This document shows, one piece after another, positions 1-6,068 of a stretch of 7,136 bases of DNA; position 1 is the first letter of the stretch; each line of letters starts with the position of its first letter. A program made the position numbers and the translations under genes. The stretch is from positions 1-7,136 of the forward strand of contig JAITHY010000087.1 of assembly GCA_031279715.1 (NCBI GenBank), in the 5' to 3' direction. The notes under the pieces were generated by a model, which saw nothing but the letters and a program-made list of their open reading frames with translations, did not search any database and was not told where the DNA came from. The stretch comes from Verrucomicrobiales bacterium (GTDB lineage: Bacteria; Verrucomicrobiota; Verrucomicrobiia; Methylacidiphilales; JAAUTS01).

Positions 1-54
1 CGCCCGAAGGTCGGCCCCGCACGGTGTCAGCGAAACGATGGATTGCAAACTCAT
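1..54 (-). CDS. Start of an unrecognised phage gene, cut by the window edge
   Basis: On the minus strand an ATG at 54..52 opens a frame of 18 codons that is still open at base 1 and begins MSLQSIVSLTPCGADLRA. A stop lies in frame about 11 codons upstream of the ATG, so this ATG is the only ordinary start. There is no clear ribosome binding site in front of it. It would follow the 70-residue gene after a 68-base gap, on the same strand as the rest of the phage operon, which is the main reason to believe it. Too little is visible to assign a family or a function. Confidence 0.45.
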   Translation of the reverse strand, partial: MSLQSIVSLTPCGADLRA

Positions 55-122
55 GGCGGCGAGTGTGCCGCGAAAACCACCAAACCCCTAACAGTCGTGG
101 GAAGTTTGGAGGGACTGACAAA

Positions 123-335
123 TCATTTGCCGGGCGCCACGCGCGCCGGCGGGATGTTTTTCAGCGCGCCGCCAAGGTCGTCGCGCAACCGGCCGTCGCC
201 GCCAAACTCAAAAACTTTGTCAGCCGACCAGCCGCGCGCCGCAAACTCTGCCGTCAGTATGTTAAGCAACGCGTCACGGTCGCCGCTCCCGGATAGGATC
301 GCGCTGACAATTGCCCGGCACACACAGCATTTCAT
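123..335 (-). CDS. Small 70-residue protein in the phage tail operon, function unknown
   Basis: A 70-residue protein that I do not recognise. It starts with a cysteine cluster (Cys3, Cys4, Cys6), then has a predicted helical stretch (about residues 8-33), and ends with a Gly/Pro/Ala-rich tail with basic residues. Its ATG (335..333) overlaps the TGA of the upstream 393-residue gene as ATGA, and an AAGGTG sequence sits 8 bases before the ATG, so both translational coupling and an independent ribosome site support this start. No signal peptide or membrane segment is convincing. Gene order places it at the distal end of a tail module. It could be a small tail or tail-assembly factor, but the sequence itself does not show this. 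I am fairly sure it is a real gene and unsure of its role. Confidence 0.65.
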   Translation of the reverse strand: MKCCVCRAIVSAILSGSGDRDALLNILTAEFAARGWSADKVFEFGGDGRLRDDLGGALKNIPPARVAPGK

Positions 336-1513
336 GTTATGGACACCTTGGTGGAAATTGTTTGCCTGTCCTCGGATGTCGGGGTGGTGTTTAAAACAGT
401 AAACACGTTTTCCGCCTCACACCCGCCCGAAAAAAAACCAGCCTTCCCGGATCCCGCGGGCTTGGGTTTTGAGTTTGATGACTGGTAGTGCGTATAGCCA
501 TCATCCTGGTTGACTCGCGTGCCAAAAAACGGCGCCGTCGCGCCGTTCCACAACGCCACATTCGTGCTGTCGCCATGAGCGCATTCGTTTTCGGAGGGTT
601 CGTCTGGTTCATCCGGTTCGTCTGGTTCATCCGGCTCGTCTGGATCCTCGCGGCCGGTAAACGTGACCACCGGATAAAATTTTGTCGGCACGCGCATCAC
701 GTCGGCGGCCGGGGCGTTGTCGCCCGAATTTTCATACCCAACCTCAAAAAATCCGCTGAAAGTCCAGCGCGTGAGCCGCTTGGCGACAACAGTGTCAGTC
801 CAGTCCACCGCGCACACCTCGCAGTCTTCGCTTTTTGGGTCCAAGACCGTCTTGTTGTGTTGCGTCACATCGGAGTATGCAAAGTTTGGACTCCCCTCAA
901 ACTCGCCGCCAAACTCACCGAAAAAACGCCTGCCGCGACACTCGCCGGCATGACCCTCCGCTGCGTCGTGGTAAGGCTTGACGCATCCGCAGCGCCACTC
1001 GTCCAGCATGATGTAAGCGCTGTGCGCAAACGGGTAACTGGCTCCCGCGCCCTCGCCCGTATTGGGGTCAATTTCGGCGTAAAAACCGCGGCCCGGAACA
1101 AAGTAAAAAACAGGCCCGACAATCCCCTCCAGACACGACCGCGAAACAGGCACCGGCCTTAACGCGGCCTCCCCAAAAAAACTCACACTCATCGAGCGCG
1201 TGTAACCCGTGGACTGCTCAACATCGACCTGGCTCCCGTTTTTGTTTGTGCATTTTCCAGTAAACGCAAAACTGTAACCGCTGTTGACCGAGCGCGAATA
1301 ATTAACGCTTAATTTGTACGATTCCTTTTCCCCGTTGAAGCAGGTCTGTCTGTCCACCGGCATGATGGTGTTGCGCGTCCTGTTGGGGTGGCATGCGACA
1401 AGGCCCGCATGTTGCAAAGCCGGCAGCGTGTAGTACTGGAATTTTCGCGCGCCGGAAAGCTCGATTTCCATCAGCTTGATTATTTGCCCGATCGTCAGCG
1501 CCTTGATACCCAT
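332..1513 (-). CDS. Cysteine-rich phage protein with Pro-Asp-Glu repeat, function unknown (possible tail-tip protein)
   Basis: A 393-residue protein of no family I recognise. I chose the ATG at 1513..1511 rather than a TTG five codons upstream (1528), because GGAG lies 9 bases before this ATG and the ATG starts one base after the stop of the preceding gene; the TTG start would put that GGAG inside the coding region and lacks its own site. The N-terminal 35 residues look helical (GIKALTIGQIIKLMEIEL). The middle is aromatic- and glycine-rich and looks like beta structure. Eleven cysteines occur (about 41, 58, 88, 127, 175, 177, 192, 231, 234, 311, 365), with CGC at 175-177 and CEVC at 231-234. 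Residues 290-306 are a Pro-Asp-Glu repeat that probably forms a stiff acidic linker between a body and a C-terminal part of about 85 residues. No signal peptide or transmembrane segment is seen. It lies three genes after the tape measure gene, so a distal tail or host-contact role is a reasonable inference, not a demonstration. The cysteine pairs could bind metal. Confidence 0.75.
   Translation of the reverse strand: MGIKALTIGQIIKLMEIELSGARKFQYYTLPALQHAGLVACHPNRTRNTIMPVDRQTCFNGEKESYKLSVNYSRSVNSGYSFAFTGKCTNKNGSQVDVEQSTGYTRSMSVSFFGEAALRPVPVSRSCLEGIVGPVFYFVPGRGFYAEIDPNTGEGAGASYPFAHSAYIMLDEWRCGCVKPYHDAAEGHAGECRGRRFFGEFGGEFEGSPNFAYSDVTQHNKTVLDPKSEDCEVCAVDWTDTVVAKRLTRWTFSGFFEVGYENSGDNAPAADVMRVPTKFYPVVTFTGREDPDEPDEPDEPDEPDEPSENECAHGDSTNVALWNGATAPFFGTRVNQDDGYTHYQSSNSKPKPAGSGKAGFFSGGCEAENVFTVLNTTPTSEDRQTISTKVSIT
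344..349 (-). promoter_or_regulatory. Ribosome binding site of the 70-residue gene
   Basis: Read on the minus strand the bases are AAGGTG, one mismatch from AAGGAG, with 8 bases between them and the ATG at 335..333. This spacing is ideal and supports the small ATGA-overlapped gene as real. Confidence 0.5.
599..650. repeat. Tandem repeat of a 9/18-base unit within the 393-residue phage gene
   Basis: On the plus strand TTCGTCTGG and TTCATCCGG alternate (599-607, 608-616, 617-625, 626-634), followed by a decayed unit CTCGTCTGG (635-643) and a partial one. The 18-base pair of units is thus present about two and a half times. On the coding (minus) strand each 9-base unit encodes Pro-Asp-Glu. The unit length is a multiple of three, so gain or loss of units keeps the frame and would change only linker length. 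Confidence 0.9.
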
Positions 1514-1514
1514 G

Positions 1515-2105
1515 TCACACAACTCCAAAAAGTATTTCCCTCCCGCATATCGAAAACCATTGGCATCCGCTCAGAAGGGTCGACACCCTGTCCCCAACAA
1601 TGCTTGCGATCGGCTGGTAAAACACTATCAGGTCATCCTCAAAGTTGGGCGGCGGCACCGCCGGTGAATCCAACGCCTCGAAGACCATGCCCTGACTCTC
1701 TTCGTCTGTATCAAAAACGCCGAACGGATTGGTTGTGAACCGAATCGCCAGCGTCCGCGCGGCGGGCGAAACAGGGACTTTTGCCGCGCCAACCAGCCCC
1801 GTCTCCTCATCCTGCAAGTCCTCAAACTCGGCGCAAAAGTGGTTGTTGTGCAAGCCAAACTCGACGGCGACAAACTTGTCGCCGCCCTCGGTGACCAGCG
1901 AGCACTGGTACGGCCAGGCCGCCGGGCCGCCCGCTGTGACGCGCGGGCGGGGGATGACGGGGTCAAAGGTGGCGCCGCCGGGGTTGACACTCACGCGGCA
2001 GCCCGCGGATGAGCGCGGCGTGATGCTCCGCAAATAATCAACCAGCTGCCGCCCCCAGGTTTCCTGCAGGGGTTCGCCTCTCCGGGGGTAGTCGGGCATT
2101 TTCAT
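1515..2105 (-). CDS. Phage structural protein of unknown function, 196 residues
   Basis: A 196-residue protein that I cannot assign to a named family. The N-terminus (MPDYPRRGEPLQETWGRQLVDYLRS, residues 3-27) is a short basic/proline part followed by an amphipathic helix with a Trp. After it come glycine- and proline-rich segments and several beta-like stretches (about 65-90, 105-125, 158-170). This layout, a short helix then beta strands, is often seen in small tail or fibre-associated phage proteins, but that is a general resemblance only. Its ATG (2105..2103) overlaps the stop of the upstream gene as ATGA and has no ribosome site of its own, so translation is probably coupled. A second in-frame ATG lies two codons later. 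Five cysteines are present (about 36, 68, 91, 181, 187). No signal peptide or membrane segment is seen. Confidence 0.75.
   Translation of the reverse strand: MKMPDYPRRGEPLQETWGRQLVDYLRSITPRSSAGCRVSVNPGGATFDPVIPRPRVTAGGPAAWPYQCSLVTEGGDKFVAVEFGLHNNHFCAEFEDLQDEETGLVGAAKVPVSPAARTLAIRFTTNPFGVFDTDEESQGMVFEALDSPAVPPPNFEDDLIVFYQPIASIVGDRVSTLLSGCQWFSICGREILFGVV
1523..1526 (-). promoter_or_regulatory. Ribosome binding site deciding the start of the 393-residue gene
   Basis: Minus-strand GGAG lies 9 bases before the ATG at 1513..1511 and inside the 3' end of the preceding gene. It favours that ATG over the in-frame TTG at 1528. Confidence 0.6.
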
Positions 2106-2857
2106 TGGGGGAGCAGGTACTCGTCAATGGCGTCAAACCCCGTCCACTCTTGCGTGCGCGTCCACGCGCCGCTTTTGCCCGCGCGGTTGCAGCGGTCGGC
2201 GGTTTTGATGTATTTCTTTGAGGCCGGGCCAAACCCCGGACTGGATTGCATCCCGCATCCGCCGCTGACCGTGCCGTTGGTGACCTGGGTTGTCAGGCGG
2301 TAGACCGTGGTGTAAAGGCGGTAACTATCCTGCCCGCGCTTGATTCTCTTGGCGTATTCGCGGGCGAGTGTGCCGGTTATCTCGCCATCGCCCGGCGTTC
2401 CGTCCTTTTTTTTGTAGGAAAACTTCCACTCTTTGCTCAAGGCGAGATCAGACTCGTCAAGCCACAGTTGTATCTTTTGGAAATCCTCGTCGGTGATTTT
2501 GCCATCGTTAAACTTTTCATGCTCCGCGAGCGGCTTGTCAATCGCTATGCACTCAATTTCGAATTGCGGCAGGAAATTTTCCGGCGTCGAGGGCGTGGCG
2601 GCGTTGGCTGTTTCGCAAACAACCGTCAACACGCCGCGGCCGCCGTCAGCGTGTTTGATTTTTGTTTTTGAGACGTAAAAAAACGCGGGATATCCCTCGA
2701 CTCTGCTGCCGATGTCCGGGTCGGAGGCGAGGCAGGTTTCAAACGGGCCGCTGTAGACCAGGGTCAATGTGTAAGAGTCCGGGCTTTTCTCGTATTCGGG
2801 GTAGTCCGGCTGCAGCAGCAGTTCCCGCGCACCCCTCCAAACAGTTGTTTTTGCCAT
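2102..2857 (-). CDS. Phage protein after the tape measure gene, function unknown, 251 residues
   Basis: A 251-residue protein I do not recognise. It begins MAKTTVWRGARELLL and has alternating beta-like stretches (about 29-36, 57-68, 75-82, 98-106). A charged central region with a predicted helix follows (about 112-150). The C-terminal part is Gly/Cys-containing (SGGCGM at 198-203) and ends in a Trp-rich tail (WTRTQEWTGFDAIDEYLLP). It starts six bases after the tape measure stop, with no clear ribosome site, and shares an ATGA overlap with the next gene. In many tailed phages the genes directly after the tape measure encode distal tail or hub proteins, so such a role is plausible; no motif visible here proves it. 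The length and absence of repeats or a signal peptide give no further hint. Confidence 0.75.
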   Translation of the reverse strand: MAKTTVWRGARELLLQPDYPEYEKSPDSYTLTLVYSGPFETCLASDPDIGSRVEGYPAFFYVSKTKIKHADGGRGVLTVVCETANAATPSTPENFLPQFEIECIAIDKPLAEHEKFNDGKITDEDFQKIQLWLDESDLALSKEWKFSYKKKDGTPGDGEITGTLAREYAKRIKRGQDSYRLYTTVYRLTTQVTNGTVSGGCGMQSSPGFGPASKKYIKTADRCNRAGKSGAWTRTQEWTGFDAIDEYLLPQ

Positions 2858-2863
2858 AAGTTT

Positions 2864-4489
2864 TTACGCCCAAACGGCGCCGGGTGGGACGTTTCTGGCG
2901 TCCAGTTTGTTTGATATGCCGGTGAGTCCGGAAAGCAGCTTTTCGGCGGCGGCGGCGGTGCGGCGGGCGTAGTCCAGCGACGGCCCGCCGTTTCCAACAA
3001 ACCAGCCGACGCGGGCGAACTGGTCGGTGTTGGCGGCGCCGGATTTGCCGTTTTTCACGCCGGAGTATTTTTCTCCGGCGTCAATGACTTGGGAGTTTGA
3101 GATTTTTTCCCGCGCGGCGCCAACGTTTTGAACAAAATCGTCGTACGCCGCTTTAAGCTTGGCCCTGCCGTCCTTAACGTCAACCACGTCAACCGGCTTG
3201 AATTTTTTGGCGGCGTCACTAACAGCCTCACCCAATTTTTTCGTGGGGTTTTTCAGGAGAAGCGCGGCCTCCTTCAGTTTGGACGCGCCCCGTGCTCCCA
3301 GCTCTTCGTGCCCCAATTCGCCAAGGCCGGGAATAAAAAGCCCGGCTCCATCCTCCCGCCGCGACTTGCGGATTTGCTCCTCGGAAACGGCAGGGACAAA
3401 ATCCTCGGTTCCGTCGTCCCGTTTCACCCGTTTGGTGCCCGGCAAAATGGGAGCCAGAAATTTGGTGGCCAACCATTCAATTTTGGACTGCAGCCAGATG
3501 ACAGGCTCTTGAAAACCTCTCAAAATGGAGGCGGACAATATGTCCCCCAACCCCTCAAAGCCAGCGGCCAACCCCTTGAAACAATCCACAGAGAAAGCCT
3601 CCGACATGACACCGGCGAACGCGTCGAACGACGCGTTGAGCGCGCCTGCCAAATAATTTACCGCCTCGCCAAAACCAATTTTGAGTGACAGCGCGACGAC
3701 CTCGGCGATGTTGTCATTTTTGAAGGCGTCAACAATGAAACCGGCGGCATTGCCGATGTCTTTCGACCATTTGGCGAAGTCAATGCTCCGCACCAAGTCC
3801 AGCAAGCCTGCCAGTGCCGGAGCCAGCCCGGAAGCAATTCCCGAAAAAATATCACCGACGGACGCGCGGAATTGCGCAAATTTTACATAAATTTTTGAAA
3901 AGGTGTCGGCGATGGATTCCCACATGAATCCAACTTTGCCATATTTGGCAATCATATCTTCGATAACTCCGGGCGAGTTCATGATTTCCAGCATGCCTTT
4001 TCCGCTGCGACCAAAAATTTGCAACGCCGCTGATGTTCGACTGGCGGCGTCGGGTAATTTTTGCATGCCCTTTTGAATGGCAAGCAGCGCGTCCGGAACC
4101 GACATTTTTTTGAGGCTGTCGATGGATAATCCCAGGCGTTGGAAAATTTTCGCGGTTGGCTCGCCCTCGTCATTAACTCCACCCAGCGCCCTTTGAAATT
4201 GCATCAACGCGGGCGCCAGCGACTCGGCGGAATCACTCACCTCAATGAACGCCCGTTGCAACACCACCAAATCCTTGACGGCAACGCCGGTCTGGGTGAA
4301 CAGACTCGACAAGTCGGTGCCTTTTTTAATGGCGTCGGTGACACCGCTTATGACGCCCTGCACGCCCTTGAAGCCGGCAAACGCCGCCACCACGCCGCCG
4401 ATGGCGGCCTTGACCTTGCCGGCGGCGGCCACCGCCGCCGAGCTGTCAATCGCGATTTTGTAATCAAGAACTCCGTTCACGCGGGACAC
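2864..4489 (-). CDS. Phage tail tape measure protein
   Basis: A 541-residue protein with the typical features of tail tape measure proteins, which run through the tail tube, set its length and help DNA enter the host. The N-terminal part holds a small-residue hydrophobic helix (about 24-50). The segment around residues 68-170 matches the pattern familiar from these proteins: VLQRAF, an 'alpha-helix plus ALMQFQRAL' stretch, QRLGLSIDSLKKMSVPDALLAI, and ALQIFGRSGKGMLEIM. Hydrophobic stretches follow at about 213-235 and 272-300. The C-terminal third is charged, then holds an FARVGWFVGNGG segment (491-502) and an Ala-rich helix (507-520). The length is at the short end for the family; by the usual rule of roughly 1.5 angstroms per residue it would suggest a tail of about 80 nm. 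The start is a GTG at 4489 with no ribosome site; another GTG is three codons later, and an in-frame TAG lies just upstream. It follows the tail-completion gene after 84 bases. Confidence 0.88.
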   Translation of the reverse strand: MSRVNGVLDYKIAIDSSAAVAAAGKVKAAIGGVVAAFAGFKGVQGVISGVTDAIKKGTDLSSLFTQTGVAVKDLVVLQRAFIEVSDSAESLAPALMQFQRALGGVNDEGEPTAKIFQRLGLSIDSLKKMSVPDALLAIQKGMQKLPDAASRTSAALQIFGRSGKGMLEIMNSPGVIEDMIAKYGKVGFMWESIADTFSKIYVKFAQFRASVGDIFSGIASGLAPALAGLLDLVRSIDFAKWSKDIGNAAGFIVDAFKNDNIAEVVALSLKIGFGEAVNYLAGALNASFDAFAGVMSEAFSVDCFKGLAAGFEGLGDILSASILRGFQEPVIWLQSKIEWLATKFLAPILPGTKRVKRDDGTEDFVPAVSEEQIRKSRREDGAGLFIPGLGELGHEELGARGASKLKEAALLLKNPTKKLGEAVSDAAKKFKPVDVVDVKDGRAKLKAAYDDFVQNVGAAREKISNSQVIDAGEKYSGVKNGKSGAANTDQFARVGWFVGNGGPSLDYARRTAAAAEKLLSGLTGISNKLDARNVPPGAVWA

Positions 4490-4573
4490 GATACCGCGCC
4501 GCTGACGGTGACACTAACAGCGGTGGGAGATTTGCTAAAATTTTACAAAGAGGGCATGGAGTTCTTGGAGAAA
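4490..4573 (-). other. 84-base gap between tail-completion and tape measure genes
   Basis: This is the longest gap in an otherwise overlapping operon. It holds no convincing gene, hairpin terminator or promoter that I can see. On the minus strand the frame of the tape measure gene is broken by two TAG stops here, and another frame reads a short stretch ending about ten bases inside the tape measure gene. In many tailed phages the tail tube and tail-assembly chaperone genes lie in this position, and they are absent. The gap may be the scar of a deleted gene, or a leader for the GTG-started tape measure gene. Confidence 0.4.
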
Positions 4574-5011
4574 TTATTTCATCGCCGCGTCGAGCTTGGC
4601 GCGGATGGCGTCGCCGATGAGTTTTTGCGCGCGCGGCGTGAACTGGCCGCCGAGCACGGGGAAGAAAGGACGCGCCGGAATGCCGCCGCCGCGACCCTTG
4701 CTTTTTTGGGAGCCGAACTGGTGCACGGGCGCGTAGGGCCTGTCACTGCCGGCGTGGACGCTGTCGTTCGTCACCAACGTCACGCGCAGCGAGGCCCACA
4801 ACATGCCTTTGCGTTTGAGCGTGGCGGGCGAGCCGTCCTTCTTCGGCGGCCACGCAGCGGCGCGGAGCGAGGCGTCGTTGAAGGCGCGTTTTGCCATGCC
4901 GACCAGCGCCGCGCCCGCCGCCTCCAAATACGGGCGGCGGTTTTGCAGCGCAAGCAGACGACGCCGCAAGTCGGGCGTGATGGTGTCTTTGGCGGTGATG
5001 GTGATTTGCAT
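4574..5011 (-). CDS. Phage virion morphogenesis / tail completion protein (Mu gpG, P2 gpS type)
   Basis: A 145-residue protein that matches the phage virion-morphogenesis (tail completion) family, whose members include Mu gpG and P2 gpS; they act in joining or completing the tail and head. It has the family's two hallmark motifs: PYAPVHQFGSQ at 92-102 and IPARPFFPV at 111-119, about nine residues apart and separated by a Gly/Lys-rich loop. The N-terminal part is a beta start (MQITITAKD), then two helices (about 14-42), then the AWPPKKDGSPATLKRKG region typical of the family (53-69), and the C-terminus is a short helix. The length is normal for the family. The ATG at 5011 has only a weak GAG before it; it follows the 60-residue gene by 24 bases. 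It is the best-identified gene of the operon and shows that the surrounding genes belong to a contractile or Mu-like tail module. Confidence 0.88.
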   Translation of the reverse strand: MQITITAKDTITPDLRRRLLALQNRRPYLEAAGAALVGMAKRAFNDASLRAAAWPPKKDGSPATLKRKGMLWASLRVTLVTNDSVHAGSDRPYAPVHQFGSQKSKGRGGGIPARPFFPVLGGQFTPRAQKLIGDAIRAKLDAAMK

Positions 5012-5035
5012 AACTCAAACATCAAAATTAAAAAG

Positions 5036-5218
5036 TTAAATCTCACCGAGAATGATCGCGGCAGTGTGATGGGCGTCAACCTCATCATACTCCCAGCCGT
5101 GACTCAAATCCAACTCGCGCCGACGTCGGATAAATTCCTCGCGGGTGATTTTCTTTTTCGCCAGGGCAAGATTTATTTCCGACCACGGGCGGCATTCCTC
5201 ATCGGTTGGCATTCTCAT
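5036..5218 (-). CDS. Small charged protein (60 residues) in the phage operon, function unknown
   Basis: A 60-residue hydrophilic protein, probably all helical, with a basic middle (KKKITREEFIRRRREL, residues 21-36) and an acidic, histidine-containing C-terminal half (DEVDAHH around 45-51). I do not recognise it. The start is certain for such a small gene: its ATG overlaps the stop of the upstream gene as ATGA, and AAGGAG lies 8 bases before it, the best ribosome site in the window. It sits between the metallopeptidase-domain gene and the tail completion gene. A small DNA- or protein-binding accessory role is possible but not shown. Confidence 0.75.
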   Translation of the reverse strand: MRMPTDEECRPWSEINLALAKKKITREEFIRRRRELDLSHGWEYDEVDAHHTAAIILGEI

Positions 5219-6039
5219 GGGAACATCTCCTTGAATTTTTTGATGATAGTCTCAACGTCGGCGCCAGACCAGTAAATTTCTTTCCGCCGCAAGCCGGCGT
5301 GGAAAACACTGGACTGCAAGGCGTCATCGCCAGCGGTCTCGGCAATGTACTGCGTGAAGGCGCGGGCGAGCAATTCGTCATCCTTGCGCCAGTAGTTGCC
5401 GTCAGGCAGTTTTTTTAATTCGCGGTAGTTTTCGGTGGACTTCAAAAATTTCACCAAACCGGCGCGCCGTTCCGTCGGCATCATGCGTTTGAGGACGTGC
5501 GCCCATTCGTGAACAAAAGTTTCCTCCGGATTCTTGGCGTTGGGGTTGAGGTTGACAATGTAACCGCGCCCGTCCGGGACGGTGTTGCCGCTGACGGCGA
5601 GCGGCAGCTTGCTTTCGCGCACGGCAACGGGATAAGCCGGCGCGGGCAGCGCCGCCTGGTCGAGTGCGGCGGCGGCGCGCTGCACCGCGTCCGCGTGGCG
5701 GCTCACCGTCAGCGGACTGACGCCGGCCAGCACGCCGCCCTCGCCCGGATAATGTTGCACGGCGGCGCGCGCCGCGACCGCGCTGCCGTGCAGCCAATCC
5801 AACAGCGGCGCGGACTTGCCGCCGTCAGCGTCGGCGGGCACGTCAACCTGCCCGGCCCATTGCTCAAACCCCGCCCACGTCTCGGCGTCGTAACGGTCTT
5901 TGAGCTGGTCGGCGGTCAGCGTGAGGTCGCGCGGGTTGAAGCGGTAGCCATCGGCGCGTTGTGACGGCGGGGTGAGGTTGAAGATTTGGTTGGGGCCGCG
6001 CACGAGGCGGTTGCTTTGCTCAATTTGCGCCAGCGCCAC
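5215..6039 (-). CDS. Phage protein with C-terminal zinc metallopeptidase domain, probably 5'-truncated
   Basis: A 274-residue reading frame. The second half holds a zincin motif: HEWAH at 177-181 (His177, Glu178, His181), preceded by a beta strand (RGYIVNLN) and followed 41 residues later by DDELLARAFTQYI (220-232), whose Glu222 is the likely third zinc ligand. The E..ARAF..Y arrangement is familiar from metallopeptidase domains carried at the ends of large phage and mobile-element proteins, including head-associated ones. The first half is Ala/Asp-rich and looks like a linker. The start is doubtful. The GTG at 6039 has no ribosome site, the frame is open to 6105, and the first ATG comes only at codon 186. 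The 5' end is therefore probably missing at the breakpoint near 6040-6068, and the intact gene would be longer, perhaps a portal-adjacent or head morphogenesis protein. The zinc-binding residues are intact, so the domain could still be active. Confidence 0.7.
   Translation of the reverse strand: MALAQIEQSNRLVRGPNQIFNLTPPSQRADGYRFNPRDLTLTADQLKDRYDAETWAGFEQWAGQVDVPADADGGKSAPLLDWLHGSAVAARAAVQHYPGEGGVLAGVSPLTVSRHADAVQRAAAALDQAALPAPAYPVAVRESKLPLAVSGNTVPDGRGYIVNLNPNAKNPEETFVHEWAHVLKRMMPTERRAGLVKFLKSTENYRELKKLPDGNYWRKDDELLARAFTQYIAETAGDDALQSSVFHAGLRRKEIYWSGADVETIIKKFKEMFP
5227..5232 (-). promoter_or_regulatory. Strong ribosome binding site of the 60-residue gene
   Basis: Minus-strand AAGGAG with an 8-base spacer to the ATG at 5218..5216. 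It lies inside the 3' end of the upstream gene, so translation of the small gene can begin independently of coupling. Confidence 0.75.
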
Positions 6040-6068
6040 GCCCGTGGGGGCGAGGTGTTGGTCGGGGG
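6040..6068. other. Probable breakpoint joining phage and host sequence
   Basis: Here the minus-strand phage gene and the plus-strand hydrolase gene point away from each other with no intergenic space, promoter or ribosome site, and both lack a credible 5' end. Similarity between the two plus-strand paralogues starts at about 6069 (ALSL in both signal peptides), so the junction must lie at or before that base. I see no direct or inverted repeat at the joint and no integrase near it. It could be a deletion end, an old integration scar or an assembly error. Confidence 0.5.

Noticed and set aside
60..122. Possible terminator in the gap between the two leftmost genes
   Set aside because: Only a four-base CCAC/GTGG pairing with a long loop is seen and there is no T-run, so it is not credible.
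43..402. Plus-strand frames of 119 and 90 codons at the left end
   Set aside because: They overlap the coupled 70-residue minus-strand gene, lack ribosome sites and have low-complexity basic composition.
599..650. Short tandem repeats as a CRISPR array or attachment site
   Set aside because: The units are 9 bases long without spacers and encode a continuous protein linker.
488..1162. A 224-codon open frame on the plus strand with an FVWFIRFVWFIRLVW hydrophobic stretch
   Set aside because: The hydrophobic stretch is only the reverse reading of the Pro-Asp-Glu repeat, and the rest is basic and irregular. The minus-strand gene is better supported by coupling and a ribosome site.
4139..5275. 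A 378-codon open frame on the plus strand
   Set aside because: It is antisense to the tape measure, tail completion and 60-residue genes, which have recognisable motifs and coupled starts. Its translation is rich in Arg, His and Ala, typical of the reverse of GC-rich coding sequence.
5497..5964. A plus-strand frame of 155 codons inside the metallopeptidase gene
   Set aside because: It is antisense to the zincin coding region and His/Arg/Ala-rich; no motif is seen.
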